Assembly (NCBI GenBank): GCA_050950925.1
Contig: JBMNIN010000001.1
Location: 248,001-312,000 of the forward strand
Direction of reading: 5' to 3'
Length of the DNA stretch: 64,000 bases
Source: UBA1783 sp050950925
Lineage (GTDB): Bacteria; Bacillota_I; Bacilli_A; Erysipelotrichales; Erysipelotrichaceae
Under the pieces are notes generated by a model, which saw only the letters and a program-made list of their open reading frames with translations, was not told the DNA's origin and made no database searches. This document shows positions 27,921 through 35,621 of this stretch, piece by piece. A program made the position numbers and the translations under genes. Numbering within the stretch: the stretch's first letter is position 1; every line of letters starts with the position of its first letter.

Positions 27921-28539
27921 TCCATAATTCACTGATAAAATATAACAGGGCAAAGTGGGTGTAGACTGAAAAATAATTATTATGTTCATCACAAACCTTA
28001 TCGAGTAACTCAATTGCCTGCTTTTTTGTCAATAGAGAATACCCTTTAAACAGTTCTCCACCCTCACAATTTTGAGAAGTGTAGTCCTCAATATCATCTA
28101 CAAAAACGCAGACCATTGCATTTGTTTCATCGGTCATACCGGGAGAACTAAAAAGTAGCGGACTTATCATCCTGATTTCTTTGGCTTTTAGTCCTGTTTC
28201 TTCTCTTATTTCTCTTTTTGCTGCTTCAAAAACATCTTCATTTTCATTTTCATATAATCCCGCCGGAACTGATAACACAAATTCCCCTACCGGATAACGA
28301 TATTCATGATTTAAAAACAGTCTATCTTCCTGACCCTTAACAATTACAACACAGCCTACACCATCAGCATTCATTTTCTTCAACTGTTCATTACTTTTCA
28401 AAACAACCAGATCTTCTTTTTTTCTCCTTGAAGCCTGGTAATAACTTTTACCTTCAGTCTGCCCGATATCATAAAAGTTTAAAAATTCTGATTGATGCAA
28501 GACCTTAATTTTTTCTTTTTCAACCTCTTTCTTTTTCAT
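27907..28539 (-). CDS. NUDIX hydrolase, ADP-ribose pyrophosphatase type
   Basis: 210 residues. The NUDIX box is complete: REIREETGLK preceded by an AAK helix and the Gly of SVPAGLYENENED. ADP-ribose pyrophosphatase-like features include the N-terminal beta-rich part and SPGMTDE (a loop seen in NudF/AdpP relatives). It probably hydrolyses ADP-ribose or other nucleoside diphosphate sugars to phosphates. It is convergent with the MFS-GH2 gene. Confidence 0.88.
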   Translation of the reverse strand: MKKKEVEKEKIKVLHQSEFLNFYDIGQTEGKSYYQASRRKKEDLVVLKSNEQLKKMNADGVGCVVIVKGQEDRLFLNHEYRYPVGEFVLSVPAGLYENENEDVFEAAKREIREETGLKAKEIRMISPLLFSSPGMTDETNAMVCVFVDDIEDYTSQNCEGGELFKGYSLLTKKQAIELLDKVCDEHNNYFSVYTHFALLYFISELWKKGD

Positions 28540-28673
28540 TTTTACTTCTTTCCCTTCTATTATAATTTAAAAATCATCCTTTAAATATCAATAAAAATAT
28601 CTGTAACAATTGGTATCTGTTCTTTTATATGATACTAATCAGATCTTCATAATCTTTTCTGGCAATTTCCGTT

Positions 28674-29453
28674 TTATAAAATGCCGAAATGTTTCAGAGC
28701 AGTGACAACGCCATCATCTTCTGCGCTATCTGTTATATAGTCAGCTACAGATTTAACTTCCTCAGCGGCATTGGCCATAGCTACTCCAAGTCCGACATAT
28801 TCAATCATATCATAATCATTTCCGCCATCACCAAAAGCCATCGATTCCTCTTTTTTAATATTATATGCCTCAAGCACTTTTTGAATTGCTGTTGATTTGG
28901 AGCAATTGACAGATATTGCATCAAAAGCAAGATCCCACCAGCGGGTGATTTTTGTATATCTGCACCCTTTGAGATATTCTTTTTCCATATCTGCTGTTCC
29001 AGCTGCCATCAACTGATAGATATCACCTTCTGTAAATCTGTTAAAACTGTCTAAATCAGCCGGCTGATACACTATAGAAGCAACTTTCATATACTGATCC
29101 AATATTTCACCATATCCACTAACACGCATCTCATCCTTACCGGCAGCAGCAACCGGTTCATTCAGTTTCTCAGCATTTTCCAAAAACTGACGAACATCTT
29201 TTTTATCTAGCGGTTCTGAATATAAAACACCATCTTTATCATAACAGTAAGCACCGTTATAACATAAATAGCCATCAAAGGAAATTCCCTCAAACTTCGG
29301 TACTGTATACGGCGCTCTTCCTGTCGCAATAAATATTTTAATACCTTTTTCCTTTAATTTCTGTAAAGCTTTTAAAACTACTTTTGTTATATCTGAATTA
29401 TTCAGACTTTTTAAAGTCCCATCAATATCAAAGAAGATAATTTTTATATTCAT
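28674..29453 (-). CDS. HAD-superfamily Cof-type hydrolase
   Basis: 259 residues: motif I FFDIDGTLKSL, motif II FIATGRAP, Lys of motif III in the middle (CSKSTAIQ), and motif IV GDGGNDYDMIEYVG. The C2B-type cap domain lies between. Family members dephosphorylate sugar phosphates or flavin/PLP intermediates. It is a stand-alone gene and a distant paralogue of the HAD protein at 6055. Confidence 0.9.
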   Translation of the reverse strand: MNIKIIFFDIDGTLKSLNNSDITKVVLKALQKLKEKGIKIFIATGRAPYTVPKFEGISFDGYLCYNGAYCYDKDGVLYSEPLDKKDVRQFLENAEKLNEPVAAAGKDEMRVSGYGEILDQYMKVASIVYQPADLDSFNRFTEGDIYQLMAAGTADMEKEYLKGCRYTKITRWWDLAFDAISVNCSKSTAIQKVLEAYNIKKEESMAFGDGGNDYDMIEYVGLGVAMANAAEEVKSVADYITDSAEDDGVVTALKHFGIL

Positions 29454-29956
29454 AAACGTCCTCCATTAAAATTCTTTTATCCTTTTTATTATATACTCTA
29501 TTTTATATTAACATTGATTTATACTGGTATTTTAACAAAATGCAATAAACAACAGTTGCTATACATTTTGACACTTTAATTTATATCAAATACCGGAATA
29601 TTATATTTTATTGAAACTTAATATAGTATTTTTAATGGTAATAACTGTGACATTATCACTGTTTTATTTTATTTATACTGATATATTATTGATAATTGAA
29701 ATCAGAATCGCTTTTTTCAAGAACTGCTGGCAGCTGTTTGTCATGTTATGCTTTTTGATGCAGATGTATTTCAATGCTTATAAAAAAGAGAATTGCTATT
29801 AGAACTCCAGTACCATTGTTTGAAAAGAAGACGTAACTTTAAAATCGGTTGAAAAAGTTATGAAAGAGATAGTCTGAAATTCAATCTTAGAATTTATAAA
29901 ATTCTATCAATATCATTAACCAGGATAAAAATTTCTATTATTTGTCCTCCTAATAC
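29454..29956. other. Intergenic spacer without a recognisable gene
   Basis: About 500 bp of AT-rich sequence. A 63-codon plus-strand frame with a TTG start and no ribosome site was judged spurious. A minus-strand promoter for the HAD gene probably lies at its left end. Confidence 0.5.
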
Positions 29957-29988
29957 AAAAAAGAAGTATCAAATTTTACTTCTTTTTT
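29957..29988. terminator. Terminator downstream of the broken GNAT gene
   Basis: Twelve-bp stem AAAAAAGAAGTA / TACTTCTTTTTT with an 8-nt loop; T runs on both strands. Confidence 0.8.
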
Positions 29989-30005
29989 CTTGTAGTCTTA
30001 TATTT

Positions 30006-30510
30006 TTATAGTTTGCGCTGTAAAACAACTACCGTTCCCTGTCCATTATCAGTTTCAATTCCTGTTTTTTCAAATTGACACTTTTTCCAAAAAGACTCAC
30101 TCTGCGGATTACCTTTCACATAACCTAAACGCACAAAATAATAACCCTGCTTTTTGAACTCAAGCAAACATTTTTCTATAATATTACTTCCAATTTTCTG
30201 ATTACAATAGTCCCTGTTTACCATAAACAGTCCAATAAACACTGTATCCTGATTTGGATATTCTGCAATCAAATCCATAATCGCAATCAATTTGTCTTTT
30301 TCAAAAAAGCCAATATAGTATTTATCACTAAGTTTTTTTATGAAGCGGTAATGCTTTCATTTCCAGCAGAATACTCTGAACAGATGGTGCAGGCGGACAA
30401 TATTCATAGTAAACAGGATGTCCCTGCTGCAATTTTAAAACAAGACTGACATCCTCTTTATTTAATTGTCTTACTTCATACTGCTTAGATAATCTTTCCA
30501 CAACAATCAT
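30006..30510 (-). pseudogene. GNAT acetyltransferase gene broken by a frameshift in an A7 run
   Basis: The first 60 codons (MIVVERLSKQYEVRQL ... PLHKKT) end at TAG, and the rest (IAIMDLIAEYPNQ ... QRKL) continues in another frame. Removing one A from the run at 30333-30339 restores LHKKLSDKYYIGFF and a full GNAT domain of about 167 residues, including the acetyl-CoA motif region QKIGSNIIEKCL. It is clearly related to the intact gene at 34921 (RYEVRKLD, YYIGFFEK, MDLIDGYPNS). It starts inside the end of an Abi_2-like remnant (TGA and ATG overlap). It could be a pseudogene or depend on slippage. Confidence 0.85.
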
Positions 30511-30634
30511 ATATTTTCTGCCTTTAATAATATATTATAAAATCTTTTAGGTTTTCCATCTTTTGAAACATTCAAACCTCTAGAACGAAGAATCCCTAGC
30601 TGCTGGTTATATGTTTTATATTTTTTTCTTGCAT
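30507..30634 (-). pseudogene. N-terminal remnant of an Abi_2 (AbiD/F-type) abortive infection gene
   Basis: ATG at 30634, with GAGGGAG upstream, opens MQEK and stops after 12 codons. One base out of frame the text continues KYKTYNQQLGILRSRG then LNVSKDGKPKRFYNIL, which matches the start of Abi_2 proteins (pattern KPFKTYxEQIxxLxxRGL). One additional A in the A7 run at 30621-30627 would join them. The remaining 200-plus residues of an Abi_2 protein are gone, replaced by the GNAT gene. Recognition rests on a motif pattern of about 30 residues. Confidence 0.6.
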
Positions 30635-30652
30635 TTTAATGCTCCCTCTTCG

Positions 30653-30698
30653 AAAAAAATGGCCAGAGCGTCGTACGCCTCCTGACCTAATCCTGCAA
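30653..30698 (-). ncRNA. Short hairpin RNA in front of the Abi_2 remnant
   Basis: Downstream of a good promoter (30703-30732) the minus strand forms a hairpin GGTCAG-AGGCGT / ACGCT-CTGGCC (30661-30687) and ends with a run of seven T, giving a predicted transcript of about 45 nt. Structured RNAs are known upstream of AbiF-type Abi_2 genes (abiF RNA motif). The match here is in position and general form; I cannot test the consensus. Confidence 0.55.
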
Positions 30699-30702
30699 TG
30701 GA

Positions 30703-30732
30703 ATACTAACAAAAGCCTTGCTGTTTTGTCAA
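30703..30732 (-). promoter_or_regulatory. Promoter of the short hairpin RNA
   Basis: TTGACA (30727-30732), 18-bp spacer, TAGTAT (30703-30708) on the minus strand. It is among the best sigma-A matches in the window, and no intact gene lies directly behind it. Confidence 0.65.
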
Positions 30733-30780
30733 TACTTTTTGCGATACTTTTTAAGTATTAAACTTCTTTAAGTCTGTACT

Positions 30781-31173
30781 CTACCGCCTATATAAAATGT
30801 GCATATCTCCGTCAACAAACCCGATTCCAACAGCTTCATATTGTTTCAGTTTATGAGAATATTTGCTTGTATTCAAATATTTTTTTACCATTTCGATAAA
30901 TAATATTTCTATTTCTTTCCATTCACTATCCTGTTCAATCACAAAAATATTATCTCTTGCTGAAAACACTTCACAACAGGCCCAGTCATCGTCGTTTTCA
31001 TCAAACATTGAAGTTCCTACTAATTCTATAGACCATTTATTATCCATATCTTCATATAAATTGAAATTGATTGCTTTTATTTCTGGTAACAAATCATCTT
31101 TTAGAATTGTGTCCAGCCATTTAAAAAACTCTTCCTCTTCTTTCTTTTTCTTCAGCTTTTCAAATACTATCAT
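30781..31173 (-). CDS. Hypothetical acidic protein, immunity-protein-like
   Basis: 130 residues, family not recognised. The N-terminus is highly charged (FEKLKKKKEEEEFFKWLD), then mixed alpha/beta text with MFDENDDDWACCEVFSARDN. It has the size, acidity and lack of membrane segments common to bacterial immunity proteins, but no named family is claimed. An AAAGGGATG ribosome site precedes the ATG. It stands alone in the accessory mosaic, with the hairpin RNA unit downstream on the same strand. Confidence 0.6.
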   Translation of the reverse strand: MIVFEKLKKKKEEEEFFKWLDTILKDDLLPEIKAINFNLYEDMDNKWSIELVGTSMFDENDDDWACCEVFSARDNIFVIEQDSEWKEIEILFIEMVKKYLNTSKYSHKLKQYEAVGIGFVDGDMHILYRR

Positions 31174-31533
31174 AATTCTTCACATCCCTTTTAATAAAAA
31201 CGCACTATATAATGAGCTGATTTTCTCGACAGTGGTATATTATCCAATACTCAAACATTTATATCTTTTCCTACAATAAGGAAAAACCCATTAATCCAAT
31301 ATAAAGCACTTTTCTTCTTCACTTTTATAATTACAGAAAATTAAGTTTATTTTTCACCATTCAATTCACTGAAAGCAATTATTTTCTTCCGATATCTTTT
31401 TTATCGGCAATCAAATATTTTATATGAATATCCCAAAACTAGCTTATTCTTTCTGTTGGAATTTCTTCTGTTTTTCTTTTAACCTGCATTAGATTATAAT
31501 CTGATTCTATTTACTAGAAGGATAACTTTTGAA
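31174..31533. other. Intergenic spacer without a recognisable gene
   Basis: About 360 bp of AT-rich sequence with no frame, hairpin or repeat that I could support. Confidence 0.5.
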
Positions 31534-31920
31534 TTAACAATACATTGCTATCTCAATACTATCCATATATTCTCCAAGAGATAAATTAAATTTCTTATAG
31601 TCCATTTCCCTGAATTCTTCTGAAATAATAGGTATTGTCACATTTACAATCTTCAGCTGATTGAAAAACTCTATCATCATAGGAGTTTTAATTATTCTTG
31701 ACGTCCCTCGAATAGTCATTTTTCCCTTTTCCTCAAGTTTTAAAATGTCATCTTTATTATCAATATTTATCATCTTGTCATCTGCCAGAACTTCAACATT
31801 ATCATAATAATCGTAAACTCTGCTTACAGCCATGCAGATATTCTCCCATGAGGCTGCATAGGTCAAATTAAACGTTGATAATAACCAGCCCTTTTCTTCT
31901 TTTACTTCCAGCAATAGCAT
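31534..31920 (-). CDS. Hypothetical protein in the accessory mosaic
   Basis: 128 residues, not recognised. It starts MLLLEVKEEKGW and contains the segment SWENICMAVSRVYDYYDNVEV, with no signal peptide or membrane segment. The ribosome site is strong (AGGAGG 8 nt before ATG), so the frame is likely real. Two spacers without promoter-like strings separate it from its neighbours. Size and setting suggest an orphan immunity-type protein; this is inference only. Confidence 0.65.
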   Translation of the reverse strand: MLLLEVKEEKGWLLSTFNLTYAASWENICMAVSRVYDYYDNVEVLADDKMINIDNKDDILKLEEKGKMTIRGTSRIIKTPMMIEFFNQLKIVNVTIPIISEEFREMDYKKFNLSLGEYMDSIEIAMYC

Positions 31921-32061
31921 CTTTTTTACCTCCTAATGACTGAAAACACTGATTTTTCAGTCAAATTTCTTTTTCATTATAATAATCTCATCTGTATGAC
32001 GTTCTTCAGCAAAACTCACTTTCAAAAAAACGATACTTTTTAATTATCAATTACTAGATTA

Positions 32062-32565
32062 TCATAAAGATTTTCCGCCTTTTTTATGATGTATACTGAT
32101 GACTTCATTTATCAAATAATTAAATTCTCTTTTGACTTCAGAATATCCTGACGGAAATGAATTATCACCCTCAGCCGTCAAATGTTCACCGTTTTCAAAA
32201 TCAATATCTAAATTGAAACTCCATCCATCCAGAGCTTCTGGGTCATACCCATCAAAACCGGCCCAAGAAAGCACATCATTATTATCAAAAACTCTGACAA
32301 TTCTTTCAAAAAATGACTTTATTATCTTTGCATATTTTTCCCCTTCCCACATTAATTCTGCAGGTTCATATGAATTTTCCGGGTCATCAAACTTTGCATG
32401 AAGAAAATAATCTAAGCCTTCTCTTTTTATTTTAATACTATACGACCAGCCTCTGGCCACTCTGTTTTTGTAGTCAATGCAACTTATCCCGGAAAGTTCC
32501 ATTTTATTCATCATACCACTTCCAATCACTGCTTCTTCTAATATAATCGTTTGGAATGCCTTCAT
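32062..32565 (-). CDS. Hypothetical protein in the accessory mosaic
   Basis: 167 residues, not recognised. Alpha/beta text with many acidic and aromatic residues (GWSFNLDIDFENGEHLTAEGDNSFPSG cut into shorter motifs: WSFNLDID, NSFPSGYSEV). The C-terminus ends HHKKGGKSL. The start codon overlaps the last codons of the upstream DUF362 remnant (ATGA), with AGGG 7 nt before ATG. It resembles small Bacillota proteins often seen beside polymorphic toxin immunity genes, without a firm family. Confidence 0.6.
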   Translation of the reverse strand: MKAFQTIILEEAVIGSGMMNKMELSGISCIDYKNRVARGWSYSIKIKREGLDYFLHAKFDDPENSYEPAELMWEGEKYAKIIKSFFERIVRVFDNNDVLSWAGFDGYDPEALDGWSFNLDIDFENGEHLTAEGDNSFPSGYSEVKREFNYLINEVISIHHKKGGKSL

Positions 32566-33005
32566 CTTTTCCCTATCTTTAACTTTGCTGCTGCCTCAAT
32601 TGTATGAATACCATTTCTGGTTTCAATTCTCTCAATCAAATGTTTTTCCTATGTCATCACAACAATATAACAAATCTACACAGGCCTGATTAATGCCATC
32701 CAATCTTCTAAGGAAACCAATCTTCCGATGTCTTTTACTTTTGAATCTTCAATCACAGCACAATAGTCACAACCAACTAACATATTATACATAATATTAA
32801 CATAGACAACATTTTCCTGGAAATAATCGTTTACAATACTGATTGCATTAGCCATCGCTTCTAAAAATCTTTTCTGAGGCGGTTTTGTTTTCCGGCACTC
32901 CTACTGACTGGTTGTTTTCCATGTTGAACAAATATTGGCTTTTCCGCCACTTGATGCACATCCAATAGCCAACTGTTTTAAAACTCTGTCATATCCTGAG
33001 GCAGA
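32562..33005 (-). pseudogene. C-terminal remnant of a DUF362 iron-sulfur protein
   Basis: Three frames together spell the C-terminal part of a DUF362 protein: GYDRVLKQLAIGCASSGGKA, then FLEAMANAISIVNDYF and VNIMYNMLVGCDYCAV, then NQACVDLLYCCDDIGK and LIERIETRNGIHTIEAAA. Functional relatives have the order IGCASSGGK, VNVMNNMSVDCDCC, DQACxDL and RIESRNGIHTIEAA. A stop after TTSQ, two later frame changes and loss of one cysteine show decay. Its 5' end is joined directly to the dispersed repeat (copy A), which marks the break point. Confidence 0.75.
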
Positions 33006-33165
33006 ATCGTGAATAAAACGCCGTTTTTGCCTGTTTTTACATTCATAAAACCTCGTAAAATCAACCTTTTCCGAGTGTAACATTTGTTTGACATCAGGGG
33101 TCTTCTTAAGTTCAGGTACAACAGATCGGTATTTTTCAGCACGACAAACTGGGATTTGTCTGTCA
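33006..33165 (-). repeat. Dispersed repeat, copy A (truncated)
   Basis: Shares long near-identical blocks with 34657-34910, including CAGGTACAACAGATCGG and CCGTTTTTG-CTGTTTTTAC. Read on the minus strand it encodes KTPDVKQMLHSEKVDFTRFY. Only the first part of the repeat is present before the DUF362 remnant begins. Confidence 0.8.
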
Positions 33166-33345
33166 AATGTAATATTTCCCATCAGATGTTCTGTGAATAA
33201 CTCCTTGTCTAATCAGTTTTTCTGTATAACGCGAAAAGACATTGGGATTTTTTACGCCTGCCTCTGCTAAAGTCTTTGCCGTTTCAGGTGAGTTTGCACC
33301 ACATTCTTTCAGCTTTTTGATTATAATATTACGCCTGATAAGAAG
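33163..33345 (-). pseudogene. Remnant ending in a winged-helix-like segment
   Basis: The minus strand spells a coherent C-terminus: RNIIIKKLKECGANSPETAK, a turn, then NPNVFSRYTEKLIRQGVIHR and GKYYI stop. This looks like a winged-helix end with recognition helix and wing. No start codon or upstream part is in frame. The parent gene is unknown. Confidence 0.45.
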
Positions 33346-33424
33346 GACAGGTGGAAAAAAGCCATTTTTATTACTTCCGCAAATTCTAATTTATCTATTT
33401 CAATTTGTTTTCAATTTCTTAAAT

Positions 33425-33502
33425 TATCGGCATAGACGACTAAAATTTTTCCGTCCTTCCGTATCATTTGCAACAAAATCAATAGTTGTGTCACCGATGG
33501 TG
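33425..33502 (-). pseudogene. Short protein remnant downstream of rhuM
   Basis: Overlapping the end of the RhuM gene in another frame, the minus strand reads KSDTIGDTTIDFVANDTEGRK-NFSRLCR stop (shown in two pieces). The IDFVA pattern recalls the nuclease-like C-terminal part of DUF4143 AAA ATPases. Too short for a firm call. Confidence 0.3.
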
Positions 33503-34513
33503 TCACTTTTTTCCGTTGTCCTTTTCATGCTTTTGTTGAAGTAGCTTCACAGCACGGTCAAAATCGCTTTCAAGTTGTCTCATTTCTCTGGCTCGATAAA
33601 TTTCAAATTCCTTCTCCGCTTTCTCGACTGCTTGTTTATGGCTAATTCTACCTTTGCCTTCCAAAAGCTTTCTTCTGTTTGATATAATTTGATTATCTAA
33701 AGCGTCAATCCAGTTTTGCATACTCATAGGTATCTGCTCTAAAGCCTGCAATTCCGCAAAATCGAGAAATTGAGAAACAAGCAGATTTAGCCGCTGCAAT
33801 TCAATTTCAGAAAGATAGTTTTTCGCAATCTTCACATCATCCTTAGTGATATAATTGCCCTTGAAATTGGTCATTCCTATAAGCGGCTTTTCATTGTCTA
33901 CTCTGTCATAAATAACCTCGGCAGCTGTATTCTCATGAACAGCATAATGAAGCTTGTTCTGGACAGTTGCAAAGAAAACTCTTGTCAAATCCGATCTCGG
34001 ATCATAATCCGTTGCTGTTGCGTAGATGTCTGTAACCTGTTGATAGAAATTGCGTTCAGATGAACGAATATCTCGAATACGCTGCAACAGTTCTCGGAAA
34101 TAGCGGGAGCCACCCTGCTTTAACCTGTCATCATCCATCGTGAAACCTTTTTGGATATACTCATGAAGCCGTTCTGTTGCCCAGCGGCGAAAACGAGTGG
34201 CTACTTGGGATTGCACACGGTATCCGATGGCAATGACTATGTCCAGATTGTAGTGATCGATATTTCGTTTTACCTGTCTTGTGCCTTCGGTTCGAACTAA
34301 CAAGAATTTCTTGTTAGTTGCCCCCGGCATAAGCTCGCCGTCTTTGTATATGCCGTCTATATGCTGGCTGATATTTTGTTGCGTGGTGTCATATACCTCC
34401 GCGAGCTGCTGCTGTGTAACCCAGATATCCTCATCGGAAAAACGGACCGATACCTTTGTGATTCCGTTATCATCTTGATATATCAACACATTATTGTTGT
34501 TATTGTCATTCAT
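33503..34513 (-). CDS. RhuM-family protein
   Basis: About 336 residues. The RhuM (virulence RhuM, Pfam Virul_fac) family signature is present from the N-terminus: WVTQQQLAEVYDTTQQNISQ (HTH-like), NKKFLLVRTEGTRQVKR, HYNLDIVIAIGYRVQSQVAT and FRRWATERLHEYIQKGF, then a FIC-like/DOC-like C-terminal part (FKGNYITKDDVKIAKNYLSE). A GTG lies 4 codons upstream, but ATG at 34513 has GGTGG 5 nt before it. Its base composition and gene-rich spelling look foreign to its surroundings. RhuM genes are typical of mobile and pathogenicity islands; the function is not settled. Confidence 0.85.
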   Translation of the reverse strand: MNDNNNNNVLIYQDDNGITKVSVRFSDEDIWVTQQQLAEVYDTTQQNISQHIDGIYKDGELMPGATNKKFLLVRTEGTRQVKRNIDHYNLDIVIAIGYRVQSQVATRFRRWATERLHEYIQKGFTMDDDRLKQGGSRYFRELLQRIRDIRSSERNFYQQVTDIYATATDYDPRSDLTRVFFATVQNKLHYAVHENTAAEVIYDRVDNEKPLIGMTNFKGNYITKDDVKIAKNYLSEIELQRLNLLVSQFLDFAELQALEQIPMSMQNWIDALDNQIISNRRKLLEGKGRISHKQAVEKAEKEFEIYRAREMRQLESDFDRAVKLLQQKHEKDNGKK

Positions 34514-34656
34514 AATATCCACCACCTATCTTTAAGGCTCACTTCTGCTGCCTTATGCCAACTATTTTACCAACCCTTTAGTAATTATATCATTGGTTAA
34601 AACTTAATCCGGTAAGCCGAATTAAATTTTTATATTTTTTCTGTCTAATTCCTTCA

Positions 34657-34910
34657 GTTTTTCGAATTTCTTACTTTGTGGAAGCTCTGAAACCCTGTTC
34701 ACTACAACATTTTCCCCCTTTAGCATTATTATGACATACTCCCCTGAGAAGAGGTCAAAAATAAAGTGCCGTTTTTGGCTGTTTTTACATTTATAAAACC
34801 TCGTAAAATCAAGCTTTTCCGAGTGTAGCATTTGTCTGACATCAGGGGTATTCTTAAGTTCAGGTACAACAGATCGGATTATTTAAACCTGACAAACCGA
34901 GATTTGTTGA
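34657..34910 (-). repeat. Dispersed repeat, copy B (longest)
   Basis: Complete version, about 255 bp. The minus strand encodes MLHSEKLDFTRFYKCKNSQK and later EYVIIMLKGENVVVNRVSEL. Its first part matches copy A and its second part (GGAAGCTCTGAAACCCTGTT region) matches copy C. It lies between the intact GNAT gene and rhuM. Confidence 0.85.
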
Positions 34911-34920
34911 TTTCTGAAGA

Positions 34921-35427
34921 TTATAAATGTTTTTCCGCAACTAAAATAACGCTTTCTTTCTGTGCAACTTCTCTAATTACTTCAAATCCATTTTTGTTCC
35001 AAAAATAATTAGACTGTGGATTAGCTTTATCGATTCCTAAGCGACACATTTCGAATCCTCGTTTTTTCAAATAATTAAGTACTTCAAAAATAATCAAACT
35101 CCCTATCCCGACTCCCTGTAATTCCCTCTTCATCATGAAAAAACCAATAAAAACACTGTTGCTGTTTGGATATCCGTCAATCAAATCCATTACAGCAACC
35201 AACATTTTTTTCTCAAAAAATCCGATGTAATATTTTTGTTCCACAGGAATTCCGGGTGGAACTACTTTTAAATCTTCCTCTATCAATTCCGGAGAGATGT
35301 CCTTACCACAGCATTCATAATACTGTACATTACTCTTGCAAAATGTGTAAATCATTTCCACATCCTTTAAATCAAGTTTTCTTACTTCATATCTTTTTGA
35401 AAGTTTTGAAATATCTATCTTCCCCAT
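34921..35427 (-). CDS. GNAT family N-acetyltransferase
   Basis: 168 residues, complete GNAT fold: KLSKRYEVRKLD opening, YYIGFFEKKMLVAVMDLI (beta 2-4), GFFMMKRELQGVGIGSLII (acetyl-CoA Q/RxxGxG motif), and CRLGIDKANPQSNYFWNKNGF. It is the intact paralogue of the frameshifted gene at 30006. The substrate is unknown; small free-standing members acetylate antibiotics, peptides or amines. It ends beside dispersed repeat B. Confidence 0.88.
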   Translation of the reverse strand: MGKIDISKLSKRYEVRKLDLKDVEMIYTFCKSNVQYYECCGKDISPELIEEDLKVVPPGIPVEQKYYIGFFEKKMLVAVMDLIDGYPNSNSVFIGFFMMKRELQGVGIGSLIIFEVLNYLKKRGFEMCRLGIDKANPQSNYFWNKNGFEVIREVAQKESVILVAEKHL

Positions 35428-35558
35428 AAAACCCCCATGAATTTTGATTTATCAATATTTTCCTCCTAAAATCATCCGTCAAAAGTATTTCGCATGTTGT
35501 GGACGCTTTAAAAGTGTACTCATTACATCATTTCACCTTTTAATTTTTTGCGTTTTAC

Positions 35559-35599
35559 TTAACCCGACATTTAACCCGACATTAAATTTGTCGGGTTAA
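35559..35599. repeat. Operator-like TTAACCCGACA repeat cluster downstream of the Schlafen gene
   Basis: Two direct copies (35559-35570, 35571-35581) and one inverted copy (35588-35599) of TTAACCCGACA. The second and third form an 11-bp inverted repeat. The same motif recurs at 36981-37021 in the promoter of the gene at 35622. Confidence 0.8.
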
Positions 35600-35621
35600 A
35601 AATAAACAACCCTTGGCAACA

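Noticed and set aside
29611..29802. A 63-codon plus-strand frame with several hydrophobic residues
   Set aside because: It begins at TTG, has no ribosome site and lies in an AT-rich spacer; the hydrophobic look is expected from the base composition.
34622..34831. A 69-codon frame within dispersed repeat B
   Set aside because: The corresponding frames in copies A and C are broken or fused to other text; without an intact copy it is treated as repeat-encoded text rather than a gene.
35559..35599. The TTAACCCGACA inverted repeat as a terminator
   Set aside because: No T run follows on either strand and the same motif recurs in a promoter, so an operator role is more likely.
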